64,000 nt of DNA from Haloarcula amylovorans (GTDB taxonomy: Archaea > Halobacteriota > Halobacteria > Halobacteriales > Haloarculaceae). The notes beneath the pieces were generated by a model. That model was given only the letters and a program-made list of their open reading frames with translations. It ran no database searches and had not been told where the DNA came from. A program made the translations under genes and the position numbers. Location: assembly GCF_004681185.1 (NCBI RefSeq), contig NZ_SRIF01000009.1, positions 653 through 64,652 of the forward strand, read 5' to 3'. This document shows positions 1 to 8,620 of this stretch, piece by piece. How positions within the stretch are numbered: position 1 is the first letter of the stretch; every line of letters starts with the position of its first letter.

Positions 1-257
1 ATCTACGGCCTATTCAAAGAGCCGTTACTGATAGAATTCCTCCGTTTCAGGGCCAGGTAAGCAAAATACGCTAGTCAGTAGGTGTGCGAGGTGACCAGTG
101 CGAATCCGATCAGACTGCGTCAAGATTCGGAGCGTCGTACTGAACACGGAGCGCATAGTCAGCACGTTCCGACCGTAATCGAGGAGCATGGGCGATTGCT
201 TATCTACAGAGAAAATCTGTATCTCGGACGCCGTCGGGCAGGCTGAAGTGACTGGAA

Positions 258-512
258 TCACTCCTCGCGTTTGCCGTACGTTTCCTCACCCCAACCATAG
301 TCAGACGCTTCGTCGGTCCGTTCGAGGTAGTCTTCCAATACCCCCTGTACCGTTCGGCCAAGGTCGTCCAGCTCACCGTCAATCATCGAAACCGTGCTCG
401 AATCGAGCGACTCAGTCGCATCTCGCTCCCGCCAGTCATCCGAAATCGTTGGGGGGTCGAAGCGAAGGCGGTCTTCGGTTGGATCCCAGTAGAAGTCGAA
501 CGCCTGGAACAG
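258..512 (-). pseudogene. 3' fragment of an unrecognised acidic protein gene
   Basis: Reading the minus strand back from the TGA at 258-260 gives about 84 residues of convincing haloarchaeal coding sequence, acidic and aromatic-rich, beginning FQAFDFYWDPTEDRLRF and ending DYGWGEETYGKREE. The frame runs back to a stop at 522-524 with no start codon, and the coding character stops near 510, where a DsrE remnant begins on the other strand. I read it as the C-terminal part of a gene that lost its 5' end. The family is not recognised. Confidence 0.45.
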
Positions 513-832
513 ATGGGCATGCTAATCTGGGCCGTATCGTCAATGGTCTCGAGACAGCAAAGGAGTTCGCTGAGACCGACGGCGATGAGGTCGAACTCAT
601 CTTCGATGGTGCTGGTACCCAGTGGATTCCCGAACTCGAAGACCCAGACAGCGAACAGCACGAACTCTACCAAGCCGTCAGAGATGATGCGTCTGTGTGT
701 GATTACTGCTCGGGAGCATTCGGTGTCGACGATGCAGTGAACGATTCCGGAGTGGTTCGGCTCGACGATCACGACGGGCATCCCAGTATCCGCTCGCTCG
801 TCGACGACGGCTACGAAGTCATCACGTTCTGA
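512..832 (+). pseudogene. 5'-truncated DsrE/DsrF-like protein
   Basis: From about residue HANLGRIVNGLETAKEF to the terminal GYEVITF this frame matches the haloarchaeal DsrE/YchN-like sulfur-relay family, with a CDYCSGAFGV segment carrying the usual cysteines. The first 10-15 residues (start codon and first beta strand of the usual ~115-residue protein) are missing. Upstream of position ~512 the same frame is unrelated basic sequence that is a shadow of the minus-strand fragment at 258-512. It is therefore a remnant rather than a working gene, unless it has acquired a new start. Intact DsrE proteins bind or transfer sulfur through a conserved Cys. Confidence 0.6.
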
Positions 833-980
833 CGGTCAGAACAGCTGCTCCCGTCTCAGAACCAGTATACGAATATAATCCAGAGTGATTCTTACCGCTC
901 TGGTCTGTATCAATCGTACGCGAAAGCGCTTGAATGGTTGTCGTATAATAGAGTCATCCCCACAGCGCGAAAGTGGAGGG

Positions 981-1372
981 TCACCCACGACCGCCAGCCA
1001 GTGCAGTTGCCTCGGGAAGCCGTCTGAGCCACAGCATTGCAACAGTCCCAACGACCGGTCCGATAACCAGTGGTGCAAAGGCCCATTGCCAGCCAACGGC
1101 ACCGGCGATAATCGGCGTGATTTGGATCGACCCCACGATGAATAGAAAGCCGATGGCAGTCTGTAGCGTCAGGGCTGACCCGACGTAACTGTCCTCGGCG
1201 AGTTCAGAGACGGCCGCTGAGAACTGCGCGGAGTCGGCGACGATGACGAACCCCCACATCAACAGGAACGGGATGAGACGACCAGGGGCCCACCAAACAC
1301 GAAGCCGGCACCAATACAGGCAGTGCCACTAACGATCATACTTCCGCTCGTGACGGAAACGAGGCGTCGCGA
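981..1372 (-). pseudogene. MFS transporter remnant (C-terminal third, frameshifted)
   Basis: The minus frame ending at 981 encodes the last ~90 residues of a major-facilitator carrier, with two hydrophobic helices (LTLQTAIGFLFIVGSIQITP and FAPLVIGPVVGTVAMLWL). The preceding helix (SGTACIGAGFVFGGPLVV) sits in another frame at about 1282-1345, so a frameshift lies near 1265-1285. The N-terminal two thirds are absent: coding character ends at the 3' end of the glycosidase-like gene (stop at 1377). The best in-frame start is a TTG at 1262, which would not give a transporter. I infer a dead fragment of a CynX/NimT-like carrier; the substrate cannot be told. Confidence 0.6.
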
Positions 1373-1376
1373 CGCG

Positions 1377-2438
1377 TCACGAGCGGTCCTCCGTCAGCAC
1401 TTGATTGGGAACACGAGACACGAGGTGGTCCGCGTCGAGGTGGTAGGCCCGGACGTACGAATCGTCGACATGTGCGTACAGCACGCCGCGGTCCGGGGAG
1501 ATCTGCCAGAATGCGCTGGCGAAGGTGATCGTCTCCGCGTCGGGGTCGCTGACGAGCGGTTCCTCGGAGACCCACTCCACGATTCCATCCTCGTAGTTGT
1601 AGACCATGAGCCCGACCGAAAAGGACCCGAACACGGTCTGGCCGTCGACACGACGGTTCTCTTCGCGCCCGTTTAGCAGTCCTACCCGTCTGTTGTCGCC
1701 GACGTCCACGAACGACCGGGGCAACAGCGGTGCGGGCGAGACGTGACCGGCACACCAGTCGTGGGGATTGTGCGCCGGGTGGTACGCGATCTCCCTGTAC
1801 TCCCAGGGGCCGCTCAGATCCGGCGCGACGGCTGTCCGCAGAACGGAGTACGACGTATTCTCGACCGTGTCCTGGGACTCGACTAGGTTGTAACGGTGCC
1901 CCGCGCTCGACCGGGGGGCGATGGCTACTTCCTTCGCACCGGAGTGGACGCTCCGTTCCGGGGAGAGGACTGGTTCCGTCATGGTTAGCGAGTCCACGCT
2001 GTCGCCTTCTGCATGGCCGAGATAGAGGGCGAGGTTCCCGGTGTTGCGGTCGCGAAACGGGATCGTACAGTAGTAGTGTAGCGTCTCGTTTTCCAGGTCA
2101 CACCACAGGTTCGGGTCCTCAAATCCTAGGAACTCGCACATCTTGTGCTCCCTAAGATCGCTCACGACCTCTTTGGCGCCCTGTATCGCGATCTCCGGTC
2201 CCATATCGGCCTCGTACGGCGTCTTCCGCTCGACGAGGGAGACCTGGCTGCGGTCAACGAATCCCGAGACATCGACGCTCCCTTCCCGGCTTACGATACA
2301 CCTGATGACGCCGTGGTCGTGGGCGGTACGGGGGTCGAAGTGGAGCGCCATGATGTGCGTACACGGGTCGTCGGCCACGATCACCGGCTCGACGACCCGC
2401 TCTACCGCGTCGTTCAGCCGGTCGGTGTTTTGACTCAC
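1377..2438 (-). CDS. Five-bladed beta-propeller glycosidase-like protein (GH130/GH43/GH32 fold)
   Basis: This 353-residue cytosolic-looking protein has no signal peptide. A FEDPNLW motif near residue 105 resembles the conserved EDP motif of GH130-type enzymes, and repeated W/Y-rich blade-like segments (YYCTIPFRDRNTGNLALYLG, WEYREIAYHP, FGSFSVGLMVYNYEDG) follow. It may act on a mannoside or other oligosaccharide; the substrate is not readable from sequence. The GTG start at 2436-2438 overlaps the stop of an upstream remnant (GTGA), which supports that start. It is the only long intact gene between two degraded neighbours, so it may be the survivor of a broken carbohydrate-use operon. Confidence 0.55.
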   Translation of the reverse strand: MSQNTDRLNDAVERVVEPVIVADDPCTHIMALHFDPRTAHDHGVIRCIVSREGSVDVSGFVDRSQVSLVERKTPYEADMGPEIAIQGAKEVVSDLREHKMCEFLGFEDPNLWCDLENETLHYYCTIPFRDRNTGNLALYLGHAEGDSVDSLTMTEPVLSPERSVHSGAKEVAIAPRSSAGHRYNLVESQDTVENTSYSVLRTAVAPDLSGPWEYREIAYHPAHNPHDWCAGHVSPAPLLPRSFVDVGDNRRVGLLNGREENRRVDGQTVFGSFSVGLMVYNYEDGIVEWVSEEPLVSDPDAETITFASAFWQISPDRGVLYAHVDDSYVRAYHLDADHLVSRVPNQVLTEDRS

Positions 2439-2545
2439 GGTTGTGCTCGACGAGATATCCGAGTAGCCTCGTGGTACGATACCTCACCTTCCGCATCCAG
2501 TCGGACGTAGTCCTGACGAAGGCCGATCTCGCGGCGACAAGGAGA
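2435..2545 (-). pseudogene. Possible 3' remnant of a gene upstream of the glycosidase-like CDS
   Basis: The minus frame ending with TGA at 2435-2437 has about 30 residues with plausible coding character (GLRQDYVRLDAEGEVSYHE then ATRISRRAQP), and its stop overlaps the GTG start of the next gene as in a translationally coupled operon. Upstream of ~2545 the frame turns into basic, low-quality sequence. It is probably the tail of a deleted operon partner. Short, so uncertain. Confidence 0.3.
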
Positions 2546-2794
2546 GGACTCCTCGCGTGCGTGTGGTGGAGTTACGCCGATCCGCTGGACCCGAGCGGCC
2601 ATACTCCATCGCTTGTCTGGTCGGCCCATCGCTAACATACGGTTACTACACGGGGGAGACAGAAAGGTGCTTCCCGCTCTTTCGGCTCCGGATCGATACC
2701 GGAGTGGACATCCCATGTCCGGTGGACTGTAGTTGGTATCTTACCCTGTGACCTAGACCTTGCACTGCGTACTAGCGATCTGGGCCTTCAGGAA

Positions 2795-3115
2795 CTAGAT
2801 ATAGAGGGGGATGGAATTATAGGCTCTTTCGAAGCTCTGACAAGCGTGACAAGACGGGTCTTCGAAGGCGATAATCGTCGCCTCGCCCTCCCCGATGTCG
2901 GGCCCGAGCGTCGGTTCGTCGGCCACTCCCTTTGCAGCGATATGAGCGAGTGGTGTCTCTGGGGATTGATCAGCAGTGTCCTGGTTCTCAGTGGTGGAGC
3001 TCTGCCTATCGTTCGTAGCCCCGTTCTGGTTGCTACCGAGGCAACCGGCGAGGAGGGGTGTCGTAGACAAAGCGGCGAGAAAGCGTCGTCGGGTACCGGC
3101 TTTTTCATCCATCAT
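2795..3115 (-). pseudogene. 3'-truncated thioredoxin-fold (DsbA-like) TAT lipoprotein
   Basis: The N-terminus carries a twin-arginine signal (RRRFLAAL) and a lipobox LAGC, then a Ser/Thr/Gln-rich linker, then the first strand and active site of a thioredoxin_4/DsbA-like domain (IIAFEDPSCHACQSFERA, a CxxC redox pair CHAC). After about residue 98 the homology ends and the frame closes within a few residues (NSIPLYI), so at least 100 residues of the usual ~200-residue protein are missing. No downstream fragment was found before 2545. Intact members are exported thiol oxidoreductases. Start ATG at 3113-3115. Confidence 0.65.
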
Positions 3116-3384
3116 TGGCTCGATGGGTCTCTATAGCCAGATATTCGTAACACGGCGAGGGGTAGTTCAGAAGTGGTATTTATTCTACTGTAGTCTCGCG
3201 TAGGGCACGCACAATTAGTCAAGGTTTATACAAAATTGATTTATGCTTCGGTTAGAGCCAACAACGATGGAAAGGAGGCGTATTGAGAACAATATCTCAT
3301 AATTCGAAGGGAACTAATTAGCATGTGTGAGAGAGGCACACAACCGGTCAACCGTTAATTCTCTATCATCCGTTCTATCCGTTA
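3116..3384. promoter_or_regulatory. Divergent intergenic region upstream of the DUF3179 gene
   Basis: This AT-rich 269-bp gap between the DsbA-like remnant (minus) and the DUF3179 gene (plus) includes a TATA-like element in AGGTTTATACAAAA at about 3225-3238 and further AT-rich stretches near 3290-3320. No ORF of coding quality is seen. Confidence 0.35.
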
Positions 3385-4494
3385 ATGGAATTCACCCGAC
3401 GCCAGTTCGTCGCAGTAGCCGGGCTCAGTGCACTCGCTGGCTGTACCAGCGACGCAGACCGTAATTCGGAGAGAGAACCGGCCACGACAGAGGGGTTGAG
3501 TGATGCCGGATCAACGTCAGTCGCTGACGGAGCCGTCCCAACTGCCGAAGAGACGCTGAAATTACCGATGGAACCCAGTGAACTCGAATCGCTCGCGGTT
3601 TCGGGCGGCCCGCCCAAAGACGGGATTCCATCCATCGACGACCCCTCGTTCGTCGGACCTGATGATGCCGATTTTCTCGATCCCGGCGATCCTGTATTCG
3701 GTGTTGCACTGAACGGTGATGTCAAGGCATACCCACAGAAAATCCTCGTCCAACACGAGATAGTCAACGACCACCTCGGTGACCGCTCCGTCGCAGTAAC
3801 GTACTGTCCACTCACCGGGACCGTTCAAGGGTTCGAGCGCGGGCAGACGACCTTCGGTGTTTCTGGCCGTCTGATCAATAACAATCTCGTCATGTACGAT
3901 CGGGCAACAGAGGCCTGGTGGCCACAGATTCTCGCCACGTCGATACCCGGCCCGTGGAACTCGAATCCCGAAATCCGCTCGTTACGGGAGTTCAGACTCG
4001 TATGGACGACCTGGAAGCAGTGGCGCGAGCGCTATCCCGAGACGCAAGTCCTCTCAACTGAGACGGGCTTCGCAAAAAACTACGGTAGAGACCCGTACGG
4101 CTCGTACAACCCACGCAGTGGATACTATACCAATGAGAACACGCTCTTCGAAACGCTCGAGGAAGACGACCGGTTCAGCCGGAAACGCGTCTTCATGGGT
4201 GCCCGGACTGCTGACGGGGCCGTCGCCTTCGACAAATCCACGCTCCTCGAAAAGCATATCCTGACGGGCGAACTGAGCGAGACACCGATTGTCGCAGTCG
4301 CCGACCAACGCCTGAATACCGGGTACGTCTATCTGAACCCTGACGAACGGACAGTCACAAGCGACGGTAACAAGGTGTTGGTTGGAGATTCCTCGTACGA
4401 ACCGGATACCTTGCCGCTCACGAGAATCTATACGTTCGATGCGATGTGGTTCGCCTGGCACGGGTACTACCCAGATACCAATGTCTACGCCTAA
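3385..4494 (+). CDS. DUF3179 domain TAT lipoprotein
   Basis: This 369-residue exported protein has an N-terminal signal with a twin-arginine (TRRQFVAVAGL) and lipobox LAGC, so it is probably lipid-anchored outside the membrane. After a ~50-residue linker it shows the DUF3179 hallmarks: an FGVALNGDVKAYP segment, VNDHLGDRSVAVTYCPLTGT with the conserved Cys, the FGVSGRLINNNLVMYDR block and the ESWWPQ-like TEAWWPQ. The molecular role of DUF3179 is unknown. The ORF overlaps the next gene by 14 nt, so the two are likely co-translated. The intact pair stands between degraded neighbours. Confidence 0.85.
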   Translation: MEFTRRQFVAVAGLSALAGCTSDADRNSEREPATTEGLSDAGSTSVADGAVPTAEETLKLPMEPSELESLAVSGGPPKDGIPSIDDPSFVGPDDADFLDPGDPVFGVALNGDVKAYPQKILVQHEIVNDHLGDRSVAVTYCPLTGTVQGFERGQTTFGVSGRLINNNLVMYDRATEAWWPQILATSIPGPWNSNPEIRSLREFRLVWTTWKQWRERYPETQVLSTETGFAKNYGRDPYGSYNPRSGYYTNENTLFETLEEDDRFSRKRVFMGARTADGAVAFDKSTLLEKHILTGELSETPIVAVADQRLNTGYVYLNPDERTVTSDGNKVLVGDSSYEPDTLPLTRIYTFDAMWFAWHGYYPDTNVYA

Positions 4495-5080
4495 CAACTC
4501 CCCTCTCGGGCGGCTCGGGGCTGCCGTCTCCCGAACGATTGCAGCCACAGCAGCAGTATTCCGGCATCCTGATGCGACGCTCGTCGTCGTCGGGACGGCA
4601 GTCGGTTATCTCTTGATCTACCTCTACGCACTTGGGCATCTGGCACCGGGTATCGGCGGATTCGACATTATTGTCGTCTCTGGGGCCCTCGAGAAATTTT
4701 TCCAACCGGAACTCGGCCCGTTTTCGTTCACTCCCGTCGCTCGCGTGTCAGTCGGCCCGGTGACCTACTTGTTTTCGCTCAACACGGTCTTAGGTCTCGG
4801 TATCGCCAGCCTGGTCGGTCTAAACCTCGGTCTTACGTATCTCGTGTGGCGTCAGCCCGCAGCCTGCGGAATCGGGTCCTCGTCGTCCGGATTCCTCGCG
4901 AGCATTCCGGCGGTTCTGTCGGGAACCGCCTGCTGTGGACCCGTCGTCCTCATCGTCCTCGGAATCCAAGCATCGGGCATCATCGTGACTGCGTTCCAGT
5001 TCCTGTTGCCAATCGCTGTCGTGCTGTTGCTCGGGAGCCTCGTTCTAGTCGGTCGACAGATCAACCCGGCGAGGCTCTGA
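4481..5080 (+). CDS. Cysteine-containing polytopic membrane protein partner of DUF3179
   Basis: I chose the ATG at 4481 (199 residues), inside the 3' end of the DUF3179 gene. The product has about five hydrophobic segments (VVVGTAVGYLLIYLYALG; SLNTVLGLGIASLVGLNLGL; FLASIPAVLSGTACCGPVVL; IVLGIQASGIIVTAFQF; LLPIAVVLLLGSLVLVG). Cysteines cluster at AACGIG and TACCGP, near or in the membrane, which suggests metal or thiol handling, but no family was assigned. Tight coupling to DUF3179 suggests a joint function at the membrane. Confidence 0.7.
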   Translation: MSTPNNSPLGRLGAAVSRTIAATAAVFRHPDATLVVVGTAVGYLLIYLYALGHLAPGIGGFDIIVVSGALEKFFQPELGPFSFTPVARVSVGPVTYLFSLNTVLGLGIASLVGLNLGLTYLVWRQPAACGIGSSSSGFLASIPAVLSGTACCGPVVLIVLGIQASGIIVTAFQFLLPIAVVLLLGSLVLVGRQINPARL

Positions 5081-5302
5081 ATGGGGATTTTGCCGAGAAA
5101 TCTGGAGCTTTGACTGGACCTCCAGCCACTGCTGGAACTGTTCGCTAGCCTGAGCCTCATCGGTCAGCTCGGCGAGGTCCTCGACCCACGCATCGAGCTG
5201 GTCGCGCATGTCGTCGGCTCGGGTGTCCGAATCGTCGAAGGTGCAAGTATTGTGCTGGCTAGACGCCGCTGCGTTGGGAAGGTCAGTTTGGATTGTCGCC
5301 AT
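5045..5302 (-). pseudogene. 3'-truncated ArdC-like / zincin gene
   Basis: Residues ~22-65 (TRADDMRDQLDAWVEDLAEL and ASEQFQQWLEVQSK) match the N-terminus of haloarchaeal ArdC-like (ssDNA-binding plus zincin) proteins, common on plasmids and integrated elements. After residue 65 (about position 5108) the match ends and the frame runs ~20 unrelated residues to a stop inside the neighbouring gene. The remaining ~200 residues, including the HExxH protease part, are missing. It is evidence of past mobile-element DNA. Confidence 0.55.
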
Positions 5303-5377
5303 TGGTCTGTATCGAGACGCACTCTCGGGTGCGCCCCCGCACCACCCCCCGGAGGGCAGAAAATCGCCGGCCGGGAA

Positions 5378-5798
5378 CTACTCGTCGTTCCGTGCCTTCG
5401 CAGCCGTCCAGCCCGCGTGGAAGTACGCGAGCGCTTGGTTCGACTCGAACACTTCTCCCGACGGCGAGTGGGCGAGCAGCTGCTCCTCTGGGATAACGTC
5501 GATCACTCCCGCAGCACGGAGGTCCTCGACGAGATATCTCGTAGCTAGTCGAGCCTGCGTATCGGTCGTGGGCATCGAACTGGACGTATGCAAGCGGCAC
5601 TGCGTGGACGAATGCCTCAACGCTTTCGTGTTCGTCCTGATTGAACCACGTTTCCGCGACGTGGCGGACGTCCGATTCCAGCACGGGAAGGGATGAGCGG
5701 TCGGACAGTGGGCTAGATTCGTACGTTGGCCATTCAACGTAGGATTGCTGGGCGATCTGGCGGAAGGCGGTGCGGCGAGACTCACATATCGAGGGCAC
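5378..5798 (-). pseudogene. Frameshifted conserved haloarchaeal protein (~139 residues)
   Basis: The N-terminal half (MPSICESRRTAFRQIAQQSY to DAHDRYA) is in one minus frame and the C-terminal half (ARLATRYLVEDLRAAGVIDV to AGWTAAKARNDE) is in another. A single extra base near 5555 would join them into one continuous protein of ~139 residues. It lies just upstream, in the same orientation, of the ArdC-like remnant, an accessory-DNA neighbourhood. No function is assigned. A real +1 mutation and a sequencing error cannot be told apart here. Confidence 0.55.
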
Positions 5799-5856
5799 GG
5801 AGGAATGCTGATTACGGGACGTTCAAGTATTAGTCTGACTGCTCAGTACAGGCCAT

Positions 5857-6063
5857 TCATGTTCTAACGCTATCGAGTGCCTTATTCAAAATTGGAGTGA
5901 TAACTATAAACCCAATAAAGATTGCAATAACGTAGAAGAGGAACTCGACACCAATCGTGACTGGGTCAGCAATATCGCCAGTGTAGGTGTTGTAGATTGT
6001 GAATATGGTTGCAGCAACTACCGCGTTTGGAAGGTAATCGGAGACCAACTTTCGCAACTCCAT
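5857..6063 (-). CDS. Small two-helix membrane protein
   Basis: I chose the internal ATG at 6061-6063 (MELRKLVSDYLPN), giving 68 residues with two hydrophobic segments (NAVVAATIFTIYNTY; FLFYVIAIFIGFIVITPIL). The DNA is clearly more AT-rich than the surroundings, suggesting recent acquisition. No family is recognised. It stands alone among degraded genes, so expression is uncertain. Confidence 0.45.
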   Translation of the reverse strand: MELRKLVSDYLPNAVVAATIFTIYNTYTGDIADPVTIGVEFLFYVIAIFIGFIVITPILNKALDSVRT

Positions 6064-6218
6064 AACCGAGATTGTCGGCGAGTCTGTAAATTCGTATTGG
6101 TTAGGACGTAGTTGCCAGAGAATAGATACGAGTAGTATGCAGACACAGTGAGCAGTTGATCTACCCAGAACTCTTTGGGAATATCTTGACCTGCCCATCC
6201 ATATGCATTGAGATGGCC

Positions 6219-6254
6219 AGTCTCAACTACTGTTGGAGTTTGTGAGTTGAGACT
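6219..6254. repeat. 10-bp perfect inverted repeat with 16-nt loop
   Basis: AGTCTCAACT at 6219-6228 is repeated as AGTTGAGACT at 6245-6254. The left arm sits in GGCCAGTCTCA, an 11-mer that recurs at about 6763-6773 beside the nos operon end. It could be a terminator-like hairpin or debris of a mobile-element end. Confidence 0.4.
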
Positions 6255-6261
6255 ACACAGG

Positions 6262-6378
6262 CTATGGGTGCAGTTTGTTATCGTCTTCGAAGAGGTGTGG
6301 GACGATGGTTAGTTCGTCGTCGGTGTCGGCGCATTTCGCGCAGATGATGACGTACGGGTCGTTTTCGTTCGATTTCTC
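6262..6378 (-). pseudogene. 3' fragment of a small CxxC protein
   Basis: From the TAG at 6262-6264 the minus frame reads NENDPYVIICAKCADTDDEL then TIVPHLFEDDNKLHP, acidic and with a CAKC zinc-ribbon-like pair. Upstream the frame becomes Ser-rich and no convincing start is seen. I interpret it as the tail of a degraded gene of unknown family. Confidence 0.35.
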
Positions 6379-6514
6379 TGCCTCCGACGATGGCGACCTT
6401 GAACTGCACGTCTCCTCCACAGACGCGGACTACACCCAACACTACAGCCGAGCTCCGTCGACTTCCGGCAGCGATGCTACTTAGATATCACGCGAACCCA
6501 TACTGAGGGCTGTA

Positions 6515-6722
6515 CTACCCGGTCCCTGTTTCCTTCTTCAATAACGTCAGCGTCTTGTCGGCTGTCACGATGGGCGAATACATCATTGCGATGAGTCCAA
6601 TTTCAACGTGATGGACATCCTGACTGAGTTGGGGTACCGACGGGAGCAACAAACCCGAGACCTACACCAATAGCCATCGCACCGAGAATACACACAGTGC
6701 GATACTTAGCAAGGAAGTCCAT
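6515..6722 (-). pseudogene. Frameshifted, truncated membrane permease N-terminus
   Basis: An ATG at 6720-6722 opens DFLAKYRTVCILGAMAIGVG (then LGFVAPVGTP), one helix. A frameshift near 6635 moves the continuation to another frame, LSQDVHHVEIGLIAMMYSPI then VTADKTLTLLKKETGTG, ending at 6515. Together this is ~68 residues with two helices. The layout vaguely resembles the start of an ACR3/SBF-type permease, but the identification is weak. The rest of the transporter is absent. Confidence 0.35.
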
Positions 6723-6764
6723 CACCCAAGACAGTCTCCGCAGTAGTAGAATGCAGTAAGACGG

Positions 6765-6780
6765 CCAGTCTCACGACTGG
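6765..6780 (-). terminator. Candidate terminator hairpin of the nos operon
   Basis: CCAGTC-TCAC-GACTGG forms a perfect 6-bp stem 15 bp beyond the nosY stop on the minus strand, followed in the transcript direction by a moderately T-containing stretch. No long T-run is present, so the assignment is tentative. Confidence 0.35.
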
Positions 6781-6794
6781 GATCAAGTCGGGAG

Positions 6795-7688
6795 TTACCG
6801 CCGCTCCAGTAGCCACGCGGCGAGCGCGACTGGGCCTGCGACCCATGTGAGGGCTGTTACGAGCGTGAGCGCTGTCGACAGCCCCGCCTCGCGAACGACC
6901 ACGGCGAACCCGCCCGCGAGGTCGGCGAACTGGGCCAGCGCCAGCACGCGGAAGCAGTCCACCGGGTTCGTCAGGACGGCGACGACGACACCCGTCTTCG
7001 ACAGGTCTAGCGCCGCAATGGTGCCCAGCGCGAGCAGGTCGTGGAGCAGGACGAACCAGAGCCAGACAGCCAGCGCGAACCCCAATGCGTGTGTTCGCTC
7101 GCGGGCGACTGTCGAGACCAGCAGGCCGATTGCGAGGAACCCACAGGCCGCGAGCAGCGCCGCGAGCACGACGACGGCGTACGGACCAATGGCGGCCGGA
7201 CCGGTCAAAACGACCACCAGCGCGAGTCCGGGCGCGAAGCCGACGAGCAGCGACCCGGCGAGTGCACCGGCTCGACCGGCATACTTTCCGACGACGACGG
7301 TCCAGGCGGGAGCGGGGAGCGACCTGACGAGCGCTAGCGATCCGTTCGCTTCGGCCCCGACGATGGCGTCGTAGCCGACCGACAGCGCGACCAGCGGGAC
7401 GAGATAGACGCCGAGTTCGACGAGGCTCACCAATACAGCATCGAACTGGCCCGGGCCCGCGGTGGAAGCCCCGAAAGCCACGACGCCGACCGAGAAGGCG
7501 GCGAAGACGAGCGTCGCGCCCAGGCACCACCGTCGCCGCATCGCCAGTCGATACTCGCGGGCTGCCAGCACCCACGTCTTATCGAGCGTGTCCCAGATTC
7601 CGTTCGCCATACCGCCGCTCAGCGCCGGCGACTCGCGGACGTAGCCACCGTCCGTCTCGGCGTCGTCCGGCCGCGTCGGTTCGGTCAC
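6795..7688 (-). CDS. nosY: NosY-type ABC permease for nitrous oxide reductase maturation
   Basis: This 297-residue membrane protein has six hydrophobic segments after a ~40-residue acidic N-terminus. The TWVLAAREYRLAMRRRW entry and the LSVGYDAIVGAEANGSL loop are typical of ABC-2/NosY permeases. It works with NosF and periplasmic-side NosD in supplying sulfur or copper-site components to NosZ. It is the last gene of the minus-strand nos operon, and its ATG overlaps the nosF stop by 4 nt. No nosL copper chaperone follows in this window. Confidence 0.9.
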   Translation of the reverse strand: MTEPTRPDDAETDGGYVRESPALSGGMANGIWDTLDKTWVLAAREYRLAMRRRWCLGATLVFAAFSVGVVAFGASTAGPGQFDAVLVSLVELGVYLVPLVALSVGYDAIVGAEANGSLALVRSLPAPAWTVVVGKYAGRAGALAGSLLVGFAPGLALVVVLTGPAAIGPYAVVVLAALLAACGFLAIGLLVSTVARERTHALGFALAVWLWFVLLHDLLALGTIAALDLSKTGVVVAVLTNPVDCFRVLALAQFADLAGGFAVVVREAGLSTALTLVTALTWVAGPVALAAWLLERR

Positions 7689-8620
7689 GCGTTCGCCCTC
7701 CGTTCAGCCACGGCAGCCCGAAACGCCGATTCCAGTCCCGGATCTCGGACGGTGAACCGCTCGACATCGACGCTCTCGTGTAGCTCATCAAGGACGGCAA
7801 AGGCCCGCGTCGAAATACACTCGACGATCAACTCGGTGTCATCCTCGGTCACGTATTCGACGTCGTCGCGGGACCGGAGACGCTCGGCCGCCGAGTCCGC
7901 GTCTCCGTCGCTTCCCAGCGTCGCGTGGACGGTGACGTTCTCGTCCGTCTGCCGCCTGAGCGCGTCGACACCTCCGTCGACGACGACCCGACCGTCGTGG
8001 ACGACGGCCGCTCGGTCACACAGCGTTTCGACCTCGTCGAGGACGTGCGAGGAGAAGACGACGGTGACGTCGGCGGTCGACGCGATTGCACCGAGCACGT
8101 CGTGGAACGCCTCGACGCCGTAGGGGTCGAGCCCCGCGGTAGGCTCGTCGAGTAGGAGGATGGCCGGGTCGGCGACGAGAACGGTCCCCAGTCCGAGACG
8201 GCGCGCCATCCCGTTCGAGTAACCCGCGACCCGCCGGTCGGCGGCATCGGTCAGTCCGACGGTCTCTAGGACACGCGCGATGCGGTGGTCGCGGTGCTCG
8301 GCATCGACACCTCGCATCCGGGCGTGGAACCGCAGCACTTCCCGGCCGGTCAGTTCGTCGGGGAACCCGGCGTGTTCGGGGAGGTATCCCACCCGTTGCC
8401 GAGTGGTTACCCCGTCCGTTGGATCGCGGTCGAGTACCTTGACGGAGCCGCTGTCGGCCTTTCGCAGACCGACCAGCAGTTCGAACAGCGTCGTCTTCCC
8501 GGCCCCGTTGGTCCCGAGCAATCCGACGGTCTCTCCCCGCTCTACCTGGAGGGTAAGCCCGTCGAGGGCCGTCACCGTGCCGTACTCCTTTCGTGCGTTC
8601 TCGACCTCAATTGCGTACAT
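7685..8620 (-). CDS. nosF: NosF ABC transporter ATPase
   Basis: The 311-residue nucleotide-binding subunit has a Walker A GTNGAGKTT, an ABC signature region GYSNGMARRLGLG, a Walker B LLLDEPTAGLD, an H-loop in VVFSSHVLDEVE, and a C-terminal ~90-residue regulatory extension. It powers the NosDFY complex needed to build the copper centre of N2O reductase. It overlaps nosD by 14 nt and nosY by 4 nt, so translation is coupled. Confidence 0.93.
   Translation of the reverse strand: MYAIEVENARKEYGTVTALDGLTLQVERGETVGLLGTNGAGKTTLFELLVGLRKADSGSVKVLDRDPTDGVTTRQRVGYLPEHAGFPDELTGREVLRFHARMRGVDAEHRDHRIARVLETVGLTDAADRRVAGYSNGMARRLGLGTVLVADPAILLLDEPTAGLDPYGVEAFHDVLGAIASTADVTVVFSSHVLDEVETLCDRAAVVHDGRVVVDGGVDALRRQTDENVTVHATLGSDGDADSAAERLRSRDDVEYVTEDDTELIVECISTRAFAVLDELHESVDVERFTVRDPGLESAFRAAVAERRANA

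Noticed and set aside
2441..2751. Plus-strand ORFs upstream of the glycosidase-like gene
   Set aside because: No domain-like sequence; they overlap the minus-strand remnant and non-coding DNA.
6275..6484. 69-codon plus-strand ORF
   Set aside because: Ser-rich shadow; the minus strand has the better coding fragment with a CxxC.
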